Source of the DNA: Ampullaceana balthica
Taxonomy: Eukaryota > Mollusca > Gastropoda > Lymnaeidae
Assembly: GCA_944989445.1 (NCBI GenBank)
Contig: CALYLW010000429.1
Location: forward strand, 186,001 to 250,000
DNA: 64,000 bases
Direction: 5' to 3'
Part shown: positions 35,150-46,900 of the stretch, one piece after another
Position numbering within the stretch: the stretch's first letter is position 1
Layout of the letters: each line of letters begins with the position of its first letter
The notes under the pieces: model-generated
The model's input: the letters and a program-made list of their open reading frames with translations, nothing else
Told to the model about the DNA's origin: nothing
Database searches by the model: none
Made by a program: the position numbers and the translations under genes

Positions 35150-38100
35150 GAAGTTCTGTCAGGTGCTGATTACTAAATACACTGCTCGATGTTTTGATTT
35201 TATGAACTTCATTGTGGAATACAAAGATTCACAGCTGTAGGTTGTACCGAAAATGGATTTAAGTCGGCAACTAGCTTTCTTAAGTTGAGGATATTTTACT
35301 TCTGGCATGAGCTTCCAGAACTCCATCACAGATTGTGATTTGTGCATCATGGCCAAACCCTGATCTTCCTGTAACTCTTGACAGCTCCATTTCAGCAGCA
35401 GGAGGTTCCATAACAATGTTCATAGGAAGCTGGAAACCATCTTTGATAACGTCTGTCATGAATGGATTTATGAGAAAAGCGTAACAGGATTTTAGTTTCC
35501 GCAAGTCAATAAATCTGGCTTGGAAATCTTCCAGTAATCCTTGTAAAATATCTCTATATGCACCAAGCTTTCCACCCTCTGACTATGAGCTAACTCTATT
35601 CTGAAGACGAGGAAAGTACTTACAGTCTGTATAAGATCGGAAATAAGCTTATCCTTTCCTTGCAATGAAAGGTTCAGAGTTTGTAGATGCTACATAATGT
35701 CAGTTAGAGACATCAAATCGTCCATTCAAGCTTCGTCCACCAGCTGTGAATAAGACTTGTCTTTTTCTGAAAGGAAAGCAGTAATGGGTTAAAGCAAGTC
35801 TACAAATCTTTTTAAATCATTGCTGGTAGATAACCACAAAACAACACAGTGAAATGAAAGGTCATCTGGTTTGTCTTCGAGATCTAGCTCACCAATGAAG
35901 TTTTTCAACTGCCGTTGATTCTTTGCACTTGAACGAATGAAATTCACAATTTGTAGAACCGTCGTCGTCATTACCCTTTTGAATTTAAAATATTTGGCTG
36001 CAAGATTTTCTCTGTGAATGATGCAGTGTACAGGAAGGATATCCAATATTTTGGATCATTCGTTAAAAGCCCCATCAAACCTACATTTTTACCAAGCATT
36101 GACGGTGCTCCATCCGTTGCCACACTTACAAGTCTACAGTGGGACCCGCTTAAGTCGACGGCTTCGGGGTATGAAAAATGGCGCCGAGATAACCGATCAT
36201 AGAGTTAAACAAAAATCAATATGGCAGCAAAATAATAACATGCACTTGAAATTTCTTTATAATTATATACATGATGTGCGTTAATTAGTGATGGGACGAT
36301 TAATCGGAATCGTATTGGAATATCGGGACCCTAATATTTCTTCACTCTTTCCTAAGGTTAAGACCGATCGTTTTTAAGGACCGTGTTTAAATATAACCCA
36401 GGGTTCCCACTCAGTCGGGAATTCTTAAAATAATTTTCCCGGTCTTGAAAGTCGGGAAACAGTCGGGAAAAGTTATGACTAGTCGGGAATTTTTATATAT
36501 ATATATTTTTTTTTGCCGAAGTAAATGACTTTGATTACGTCTCTGTGGTCATGTTTCGATTCCATTTAATAAAAAAAAAGTTACCAGTTTATAATTGTCT
36601 GCGCATGCGTTAAAGGTCAAATTTTTCGCCTTGGCTCGTCCCATGGCGCGTGTAGCGTGGCATGTCACCGCAGCTCGAGGCAAATAAAATAAAATAAAAA
36701 AGATGATGCCCCCTCTCCAACAAAATCAAGAAACACAAAAATAGTAGACACAAATACCTTTATTATTTCAGTAACTCGCGTTTGCAATGCCCGTCGAATC
36801 GGCGAATTAAAAAAAAATCAATATGGTAATTTTAAGTTTAATGCTTTTGATATGTGCAGGATATCTGTCACTATGAGACCGCTCTCGAATTTACTCCGTC
36901 AATCAAATGATAGGTATAACTTGTAATATAAATAGTAACAAATGCTGCCTTGACCTTATCAGAATTCGACCTACAACAGTGATGACATGTATATTATATA
37001 TATACTAGAATATTAAGAAAATGATTTGATTTCACCGTCAAGCGCGTGTTAGTCACAGTCACGTATCTTACTGGTAACAAAGCAACAACAAACATTTTAA
37101 AAGAATAATAATAATTTTTTATTTAATTATATAAAAACCACCGTCGATTCTCGATACAAACCTTTATTTTCTTTTCTAAATATATTCGTTTATCTTAAAA
37201 AATAAAATGATTAATGCATCAGAAAATGAATTAAGTTTAATAATAATATAACATGCACAGAAAATAATGACGGATTAAAGACAACTAATGCGATTTTCTA
37301 GTACCTCTGGTGAATACATACTCAAACTAATTAAATCACATACGGAATCAAATTGAAAGTAAAAACATCCGGTAATTTTTATTGAAATCTCGTAGAATCA
37401 CACATTAGCCGGAAGTCTCGAAGAAAGCAAGATGTCAACACTGTTTTGAACTAAAAATGCCAAAGTGCATTGCTAGGCGAACAGACGGGGATCGAGCTAA
37501 CCGACATTAAGTTGCAAATTTGGCACTCTTTTCTGCTCGAAATATTAGGGCTTGGCAACTTTAAAAAATCAAATTAACTGATGAAAAAATGCAAAGACAA
37601 GGAGAGAATTTGGTTGTTCCAAAAAAAAACGTCGACTTAATAGAGCTGACGAGTTAACCGGGCCTGAGTTAAGTGGGCCCCACTGTTTTTAGTGGTACAC
37701 CAGCATCCATCAGTATTTTATCAAAGGCGTTTTTTACGTCAATACCGCTCTTCTTTTACAGCCACGTCTAATGAAACGTAACGAACGTACACCACTAATT
37801 GTGGCGTATCTTGAATATCTGTTGATTCATCAAGAGCCAAACTGAAGGCTAAACAGTTCTTTAAATCCTTCCTAATTTTTCCTTCAATATCAGTGTTAAT
37901 GTCTGAAATATGTCTCTCAGTGGTATGGCGTGACTTTGGAATTTGTGTTATCAGTCGCCAAAGTCTGGAATTATTTGGATCTAATATTGAAATTACTTCT
38001 TCAATATTTTTCTAAATAAAGCCCCTATCAGAATAAGGTCGTTTAGCACGAGCAATATTCCAAAAGCAGAAAGTAGTGTCTGCTGCTGACACATCCCAGA

Positions 38101-38343
38101 CTTTAACTCAGCAAGCTTGCCTTTTCTCAATTCACTCTACAGTGGATACCGCAATGCAAACTCTCAAACACTTTTTTCATAGTGTCGCTTCAAATTGCTA
38201 GCTTTGTAATTTGCTAGCGGTATTTGGCAGATGAAGCAAATTGACTTAACATCTTTATCAATAAATGCAAAATCCTCTTCCCATTCTGGTAGAAACCGAT
38301 TATTTTCTTCTTTATATTTTCGTTTCCTGCAACTTGTTGCCAT
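35150..38343 (-). pseudogene. hAT transposase (ZBED5/SCAND3-like), broken
   Basis: The transposase begins at ATG 38343 with MATSCRKRKYKEENNRFLPE and an N-terminal zinc-finger-like stretch SICFICQIPLANYKASNLKR followed by HYEK. It continues with many stops to 37687, is interrupted by a pogo MITE (36137-37686), and resumes with LPVHCIIHRENLAAKYF and IVNFIRSSAKNQRQLKNFI (36046-35860). The C-terminal dimerisation part near 35290-35190 reads FWKLMPEVKYPQLKKASCRL then SIFGTTYSCESLYSTMKFIK and SKHR. The order and motifs fit the ZBED5/SCAND3 group of hAT transposases, some of which are domesticated in vertebrates; this copy is plainly dead. Confidence 0.8.
36137..37686. mobile_element. pogo/Tigger-like non-autonomous element, copy 2
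   Basis: Ends CAGTGGGACCCGCTTAAGTC and, inverted, CAGTGGGGCCCACTTAACTC. TA precedes the left end; the right flank is TT, probably mutated. Internal words (cgagataaccgatcat, aatatggcagcaaaataat, gagttaaccgggcc) match the copies at 22622 and 39615. It interrupts the hAT transposase remnant and has no own transposase. Confidence 0.85.
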
Positions 38344-39614
38344 ATTTTGTGGATTTTTATCGAAACAGGAACAAGAAATTTAACAGTTTACATCACCAAC
38401 CACTTACAAACCAATCCCTCCTTTCAACTTTTAAAATTTAAATAAGCCAAAAATATTTTCAACCCTTTGTTTCTGTCCAGATTTTTTTTTAAACGTTCAT
38501 TTAAAAATGTTATTACAGTGATTTACAGTGGAAATCATTGAAGGACTTAAAATTATTATTGTAAAAACCCAATAATAGATTATGTGTTTTTTTAAGTATG
38601 GTGGGGATAGGAGTGGAGGGGGGGGGAGTAGCTAAACAACATTGGCTCGTTTGTCTCACCGGTAACCTCAATAATTCGGTGTATTTCAAAGGGAAGTTAG
38701 CGTCCTGTCATATAATAAAATCAGGAGTGTTATTATTAATAACACAAAATACCAACCCCTTTTAATTCTCTGGTGTGCGGTCGTGTTTTCCTTGATTCAT
38801 TCAAAGAACCTAATTGTTTAGTGTTAATAGCTTTTTGTTTCATGTTCAGGGAAAAAGGTTGTATCAAAATACTTTACATTTTGTTGGGGACCGTATTTTA
38901 TTTCCCGTTGACAGATATTTCTTCTTAAGCGTTTTCCTGTTAAACGTATTTCACAGCATATATTTCAAAAAAAATATTTAAATTTGATAATTGTTAGCGA
39001 GCCGCAAAGTGAACACAGAAGAGCCGCATGTGGCTCGCGAGTCACAGTTTTTGGCCACCTTTGGCCTATACTATTACAAGTGCTAGCTGCTAAGTGTAGT
39101 CAAAGTGAAAATCATACACTTATAAAATCATACTAAAGTATGTCAATGTTATTTGTTAAGGCCTAGCTAGCTATATCATACTATATTCTTTAAAATATAT
39201 GAATGTGCCTTAACTAATCTGCTTATAGTCTTAGTCAGACTATTATTATTACTGATTATTACTATTATACCATGCAGCACGTAGTTCTAGCCTTAAAATA
39301 AATAAACTATAAACTTAAGTGAATAAACTAAAGTAAAGTAATTTTTAAAATCCAACAAAATTTGGTAATTATGAAGTTGATGTCCGGAAGTATTATTTAT
39401 TATTTTTAGTATAATTCCTGTTAGTGTTAGGGACCAAGACTGATTTAATCCATGAATTGAACTTATTTTGGATACATGTATATTGTTTTTAATGATGTTA
39501 TTATTAAAGATAACCAAATAAAGCTGTCTGTCAAGGATCTTTTTGCACATTACATAAATGCAAATTTTGATAATTTGTAGAAAGGAATTTAAAGGATAGA
39601 CTTCTATAATACTA

Positions 39615-40736
39615 CAGTAGAACCCGGTTATGTCGCCGGACTAGGGGTTTGCCAAAAAGCGTCGAGATAACCGATGATCGAGATAAACGAAAACCAACAT
39701 GGCGGCAAAATATTAACATGTGCTTGAAATTTCTTTATGTACATGATGTACGTTAATAAATGAGAATGTACATGCACATGTTTTTGGAGGTTTTTTTTTA
39801 CACAACAGCGTTGCCGTTATTTGTTTGATGAAGCAATCGGCATGCTTTAAAAATGTACATACATGTTCACATCAAACGCGCACTGTGTGTTTGCTCTCGT
39901 ACAGTGCCTCGACAACTAAGCAAATTAAAATTTTAAAAAAATCATTCCTTAGCTGTAGGCGAACTAAACTAATGGTGATGACGTGTATATTATTTATATA
40001 CCAGAATATGGAGAAAGTGATTTGAAGTCACCATTTCTCGCGTTAGTCTCGTATGCTGCCCTGCATCTTAACCGTAACACAACAAAAACGAACTCCGGGT
40101 AATAAGCTCATACGGGCTTACTGAAAGTTGCGGTTAACCGGTCCTGATTAAACGGGACCGGCCCTGATCTGAGGACCAGTTTTAAACAACCTTTAAAAAA
40201 AGCCAGTTTTACTGTCCGGTCCGTATTTTCCCTTAAATTTTTTAGAACCAACAACAAGGGAAGGCGTCAAATTTTTGTCTCGCTAGATCTGCTGGTGACG
40301 TCACAGCCTGCTTGCATTCAGCTCTCAGCACTGTGTTACTTCTGGTACTATGCTTCGTTAACTAAGGGAATACATTTTTAAAAAATTAAAACTCGTTCAC
40401 TAGCAAACTCCACTAACAGTGATGACGTGTATTTATATATTATTTATAGACTCGTTTTATATACGCGAAAATACAGTAGTGAGATGGTGAAATGGCATTG
40501 ATAACTAACATTTTCTAAAGCTGGTGATTGGTCATGGGGATCGAGATAACCAACGTTAACTGACACATTTGGCCCTCTTTTGTGCTCGAGATATTAGGGT
40601 TCGGCGACATAAAAGAATTGACATAACCGATGAGAAAATGCTAAGACGAAGAGAGAATTTGGCGGTTCCACTTCAAAAAACGTCGACTTAATAGGGTTGG
40701 CGAGTTAACCAAGGTCGAGATAAGTGGGTTTGACTG
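39615..40736. mobile_element. pogo/Tigger-like non-autonomous element, copy 3
   Basis: Ends CAGTAGAACCCGGTTATGTC and, inverted, CAGTCAAACCCACTTATCTC, with TA on both sides. Interior shares aaccaacatggcggcaaaat, tggcaaaccc-like words and gagataaccaacgttaactg with copy 1. It lies about 190 bases upstream of the first HEXD coding exon, so it may contribute promoter or 5' intron sequence there. Confidence 0.87.
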
Positions 40737-40929
40737 TACTTTTATATTTCTGAGGATTTAGAATATTAACGCTACATTAATATGATAAATATTTAATTTT
40801 ATTCAGCTGCTGCAATTTTAGTAAGATGGGGTTTGTGAGCACTTTAATTTCAAAATTGTTATTCATGCAACATTACTAGTAATTATCACATATAGCCTAT
40901 AACTATGATTTAAAAATTATTTCAGATTC

Positions 40930-43900
40930 ATGGGTAGAAGAGGAAACATGAGAGGAAGGTCTGGAATTCTTTTTGTCTCTGTTTTTGCTGTAGGCCTTAT
41001 CATATTTTACCTGTCTTGGAGATCTTTATTTTCCAACGATATCAGACCAAAAGAGGCTATCTCCAAATTCAACGATGCCCATGAAAACATAAGATCAGAA
41101 TTAAGGAAAAATTTATTGAAAAGTGAAGAATTCTTAAATGAAAAACCTGTACATGATCCTGATTATGAATTTAAAAGTGATCAAGATCAGATTTCTCAAA
41201 ATAAACTGTCAAAGATACCTAAAAAATCTGTTTTAAATTCACCCATTGGAAATATTGATTGGAAAGATGAAACTAATGAAGCTATAAAAAAGAAAATCTA
41301 TGGAACTGGTGTCTCTAAAAATAACCAGCCGGAGAAAGTTTACTACAAAAGTTTTGATAAGGCTAAGCTTGCTGTTAAAACAATGGAAAAGCTGGTTCAT
41401 CTAGATCTAAAAGGTGCCCCACCAAAAATGACTTACCTTACAAAAATGTTGCCTTTGTTTGCATCGCTTGGAGCTACAGGTCTTCTCATTGAGTATGAAG
41501 ATATGTTCCCATATTATGGAATTCTAAAAAACATTTCTGCTGAAAATGCGTACCAAAAATCAGAAATAAAAGAGTTTCTTAATCTTGCCAAGAACTATAA
41601 TCTGACTGTAATGCCTCTTATTCAGACATTTGGTCACATGGAGTTTGTATTAAAGTCTGGTTTTGAAGATTTAAGGGAAAGTCACTACACTCCTCAAGTA
41701 ATTGATATTACTTCAAATAAGAGCTATGCAGTGATATCCGAAATGGTCAAACAAGTAAGCAATTTTAGTTTTTTTTCAGAATTTTCTGATCAAAGAAATA
41801 CTTTTATTAATTATTATTAAGTACAGTATTTATTAAATTTAACTATCGTTTAAGTGTAATATATCATATAGAATGGGACTGCGATAAAGCTTTTATGTTA
41901 ATGGTACTGATGAAGTTAACTTGATGTATATTTTCAACAGATTTTGGAAATGCATCCTGATGCTTCCCGTTTACACATAGGATGTGATGAAGTTTATGAA
42001 CTAGGACGGGGTGCAAGTTTTGCCCTTAAAAAAGACAAGGAAGAACTATTTTTGTATCATGTTACAAAAGTTGCCAACATTGTAAGGCGTAGTGGAAACC
42101 AGCAGGTTATACCTGTGATTTGGGATGATGAGCTTCGGAAAATGAGTGCAAACACCATCTTAGTAAGGAAAAATATAAACTCTTTTTAGTTTTAAAAAAA
42201 ATGAAAACACTTAATGTAAGTTAATTAAAATATTTTTTAAATTAAAAAAATATAAAATAATTCTATTGTATTTAAATTTGCAGGAATTCAAACTACCATC
42301 TCTTGTTGAGATCATGGTCTGGCAGTATGGATTAAATGTAACAGAAAGGATCAATATGACTGTATGGGATAAATATTCAACTCTTTTTCAATCTGTTTGG
42401 ATTGCATCAGCTTTCAAGGGAGCATCTGGAAGCAGGCAATTTTTCACGGAACCACAATTTCATATTCAGAATCATTTCAGGTGAGTACAGTGTACTGAAC
42501 ATATTAATATCATAATTAACAGGGAGAGAGTAGAAAATTGAACTAAGGTTGTTAAAGGGTAACCAGTCCTAAGTGCATAAATGGTCCTGTTTAATTATTT
42601 TTTTTTGGAATTAGCTGAGTTGACGCCCCTTGGGACTAGCAATGGTGACATTCAAGCATCTTTGATGCCACCAAAGGATGACATGGAGGGAATCTTGATA
42701 CTTTCATTAAACCCTCGGTAATGGGCAATTATCCAATATTTTTTCAAACTGATAACCGGTCCTCAAAAAATAGCTGTACAGTAAAACCTATCATAACAAG
42801 CACCTCTCATTACGAGATTTTCGCATAACGAGCAAATTTTTTTTGGAAAAAGTTGCTCCCTTAACAAGTGACGAAGAAAGGGAAAGTCCCTTTTTCCTGG
42901 AAATTCATTTGTGATCCGGCACTTTCGCCCCGATGTATTATTCTGTGTTAAGCACTCGGTCTGTTGGCGTATTGTTTTCGTGTGTGATCAACCGTTTCTA
43001 CAAATTTTGTATTCAGACAGTATTCGTAATTTTTTTATGTGAAAAGTGTCATAACCTGTTTTAAAATGTCTTCGAAAAAAACAAACACAAGAAGACACTC
43101 ATAAGAGAGAAAAAATAACTGTTGATATGAAAAAAAAACCATTGAAGAGCGAGAACAAGGTAGCTAATCTAGCGCGGAACTACAAGCTGCCAACATCTAC
43201 GATCTGCACAATTCTCAAAAACAATTAATAAGATGGATGCTTCAAATGGAATGTCAAGAATGTCTACAAAACGATTACGACCCATTTTTGTCAAATTTTG
43301 AAGCATCTGCAAAAGCAAATGTCTTTGAACAGTTGTCTAGTTAAAAAAAGGAATAATTAATTGTCATAAATTCATATTTTTGTTACGTTTTTTTAATTTC
43401 AAATCTAAATTGTATTCTATTTGTTTCACTCTTTAACAATTCATAAGTAATTTTATTTGAATAAATGTTAATAAAAATTTATTGAATAATAAGGGGTTTT
43501 TTTCAGCATGGAACGGATCATTGTATTTTACATTGGTTTGTATGGGGAAAATTGTTTTGTATAACGAGTGTTTCGCTTAACGAGTAAGACTCTGGAACGA
43601 ATTAATCTCGTTATGAGAGGTTTAACAACCTTACTTTTAAACAAATTAAAAAATGTAAACATTCAAAATAAGTAAAAGAAGTGCTTTTAAGAAATTATTA
43701 TACCAAATAGAAATGTATAAAATAAAAAAGACTAGTAAGTATATTTTACTTTATTCCATCTAGTTGGTTGGAAGTCATTGCATCCAACAATAATCGACTA
43801 AAATTTCAAGGCATAGCTTTGACTGGATGGTCTCGTTATGACCATTTTGCTACTCTGTGTGAACTCCTCCCTGTTGCGCTTCCAAGCTTAGCAGTCTGCC

Positions 43901-46900
43901 TTGCAGCTGTATCTAATGCTGGGTTTACAGAGGTCAGTAAAAATTTAATTAATGTTGCACATGCTGAACTCTACTTAAATATTCTAAGTGCTCAGGGTTA
44001 GTGCATAGTTGAAAGATAGCTAAAAAAAAATCATAAAAATGTGATGTAAACATTTAACTCTAACTTAACCAAAGACATCACATGCCTGTCAGGAACTCCT
44101 GTTTTAAATCCTGATTAAGGCCAGAAAAATGCTTACTCTAAATTCACCAGTGGCCATGAAAGCATTATGTCAGAATTACCGTATAATTTTTTTTTCAAAA
44201 TTATTTAGGTTTTCAACCAGTCCATCACTGTAAATAGTTTTAAAATTTTGTCCCATTGCATGTTATTGATTATTCTTTTATTTTGAGTCTGATTCAGAAT
44301 ATGTTTATTTAAGGTAAGCGTTAAATATTTGAATGTTTATAGTATAGAAAGAAGAATTAGAAAAAATAGAAATATTGGACCTATGAAAGAAAATTACAAA
44401 AAATTAAATGTTAACATTTACCTTAAAAAAGCGATTTTTTTAAAATTTCATCTTAAAAGAAATAAATGTATGAAAATACTTGTCAGGACCACATTATTAT
44501 TTCTTATTAAAACAGTTTTCATATTAATTGTGTTCACGTTTAACATATTTCACTGTAATTTTTAAAAAAATTTAAAAATATAGTTTTGATTGAGTGATAT
44601 TGTTCAGCATTTGAATGCCCTTGGTAAGTAAATGGTTAAGGACACTTAATATTGATTGAGATAATTTTGCTATAAGTTTAAATATAAAAAAAAAGAAAGT
44701 ACTCAAATTTTTATTTTGTCACAACATGTTTGTTTTATTTTAGTTTATTTTTTTAATAGGCAATTCATAAGTCTGCAAGCAAGTTGTTGGATTGTAACAA
44801 TCTTATTGAAATGACATACCCTGCTATTGACAAGCAGCATAAAACGGCAATTGTGACTCAGGATTGCAGGTAAATATATATACATGTATTGATTTCTAAC
44901 TATATTAGGCAAAAAGTTATGTTTAAATTGACCCTTTATGCCCCCCTCTATCATGTTAATATTTAGAAATAATACAGTAAAACCCATTTACGGGGCCGGC
45001 CTAAGGGCTTATCAAAAGGGTAGAGATAGCCAATGATCAAGATAAACAAAAACCAATATGGTTGCAATATCATTACATGTGCTTTACATTTGATTATATA
45101 TGATTTGGGCTAATAAATGAGAATGTACATGTATGAGTTTTTAAGGGTATTTTTTCCACATTTGATGAAACGATCAGCTATGTTTAATTTTTTTTTCTTT
45201 TATTAATGAAACTTTAGTAGTGGTGAAGTCATAATGATGGGAAATGAATGGTTGCCAATAAAAATAGTCTGCACATAGTACATTGGGGTCTTTTATATTG
45301 TTCATGGTTAACCGCATTAGTATATTGCTTTTCAAATCTTTAAACAACTGTTAGATTTCAATTTTTAAATATAATTCCGGCGCGTTAGATGAATGAAAAA
45401 TAATACATTTGTTTTAAAAATTTTCTTTTAGGTATCAGTGATAAGTATTTATTTCTCATTTAGGCTCACATTTTATAAAAAAATTTTTTAGTTGAATTTG
45501 CTTAGTTAATAGGCTTTGGGCAACCAGCCTTCTCACAGCTTTTTCTGGTATTTTGCAATATAAAATCTGAAGGGTTTATACTTGTAAAAACATGTACAAT
45601 TAGTATAAAAAGTCCCTTTTTCAGTCCATGATGGCCTATGGAGGCAAGTAAGGTAGCGTTCACAGGTTTTATTAGCCACAACATACGAGGGATTGTGTGG
45701 CTAGCACAATGCTCAGCCACCTTTACTTTCCCCAAGCGATGTCAGGTACCCATTCGAAGCTGGGTGAACTCTGAGACCTTGCCAGCACCGAGACTCGAAC
45801 CCGTGACTCTCAGTATGACAGCCGAGCCCGCTAACGCTCGACCCCCGCCCCCTTAAATTTAGAATATTACTTAATTAATTCCTTTTAAGACCATTTTAAA
45901 CCATAGTTATCAAATATTTTATTGTCAATGGGCGATTTCTTTGAAGTGATCAACATGCTATAAAGATAAACATACACGTTTGCTTACAACAAAAGGCAAG
46001 AGAATGTAAAGTATTTAGCAACACTCCCGTGCTTCAGTTGATGACATCAAAGATGCTTTTCATGTCACCGCAGCTTGCACAGCAATGCAGTGAGATAATT
46101 GACGTTACGTGGCAAATCGGGCCATCTTTTGTGCTTTTGATTTTAGGGTTTGGCAACATGAAAGAATCTACATAACTGACAAGAAAAAAATATAACAATT
46201 TTTTTTCCCCACAAAAAGCCTCATCATGTTCTTGGCCAATTTGAAAAGTAGTTGTCACTTGAATTAAAGGGATGACCAGACCTGATCTTTTTTAAAAGTA
46301 ACTGACAGTGGGGATGGGTCTAAAATTATTTTACAATCAGATTTTGAAAAGAAATTCCTCATTTTACTTTTTTTCATACCTTTGTGACATGCTTGTCAGA
46401 AGTTTTGTATTTGGAATGGTATCAAAAGCCCTGAGCCTAATGCTCTTATAGGTCTTCCCGGGAAATTCTTCCTCCCTCCTCCCAGAATGAACTAATAGCT
46501 AAGGGACATCCCAGCAGAGGTGCCTTTCATGAAATTAAACTCACAAAGGAGTGGTGTGATTTCCTACTACTACAACCTCAGCTCCACCGGGCTGAGCATA
46601 CAAGTCCGTTGAATAGCTAGATAGGGGGATCATCAAGGTGGCCGATCTAAGGGTGTATCCCTGTAGGAAGGTTTCCTCAGAGCTGACGTCCGCTGAGTTC
46701 TTCGTGGTACTAATGGCACTAAAAGTTTCAACCTTAGCCATTGGACCACATGTTCCCTTTCCTTCTTGAAAATTAAATTTAAGATGGTTTTACTTACACA
46801 AGTTGCAGCAGGTTTATAATTAATACCATTCTTTATAAGAAGTGCTAGAAATCATATGTAGAAGTAATAGCTTTAGAAAACACAGTAACAATAAATAGAC

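Larger units (their letters stand above)
34290..39063 (-). mobile_element. Near-complete hAT transposon with three younger inserts
   Basis: The left end CAGGGGTGGCAAGACCTG and inverted right end CAAAGGTGGCCAAAAACTGT are flanked by a perfect 8-bp duplication gcctatac (34282-34289, 39064-39071). A transposase remnant runs on the minus strand (about 35150-38343). Inside are a hAT MITE (34390-34848) that holds a SINE (34494-34776), and a pogo-like MITE (36137-37686). The right non-coding part (38590-39050: accgtattttatttcccgtt, gagccgcatg) resembles parts of the composite hATs at 24252 and 28006, showing common descent. Confidence 0.88.

Noticed and set aside
42546..43635. Inverted pair aaggttgttaaa / tttaacaacctt around the pogo-like element
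   Set aside because: Only 12 bases long and overlapping the pogo end; likely chance.
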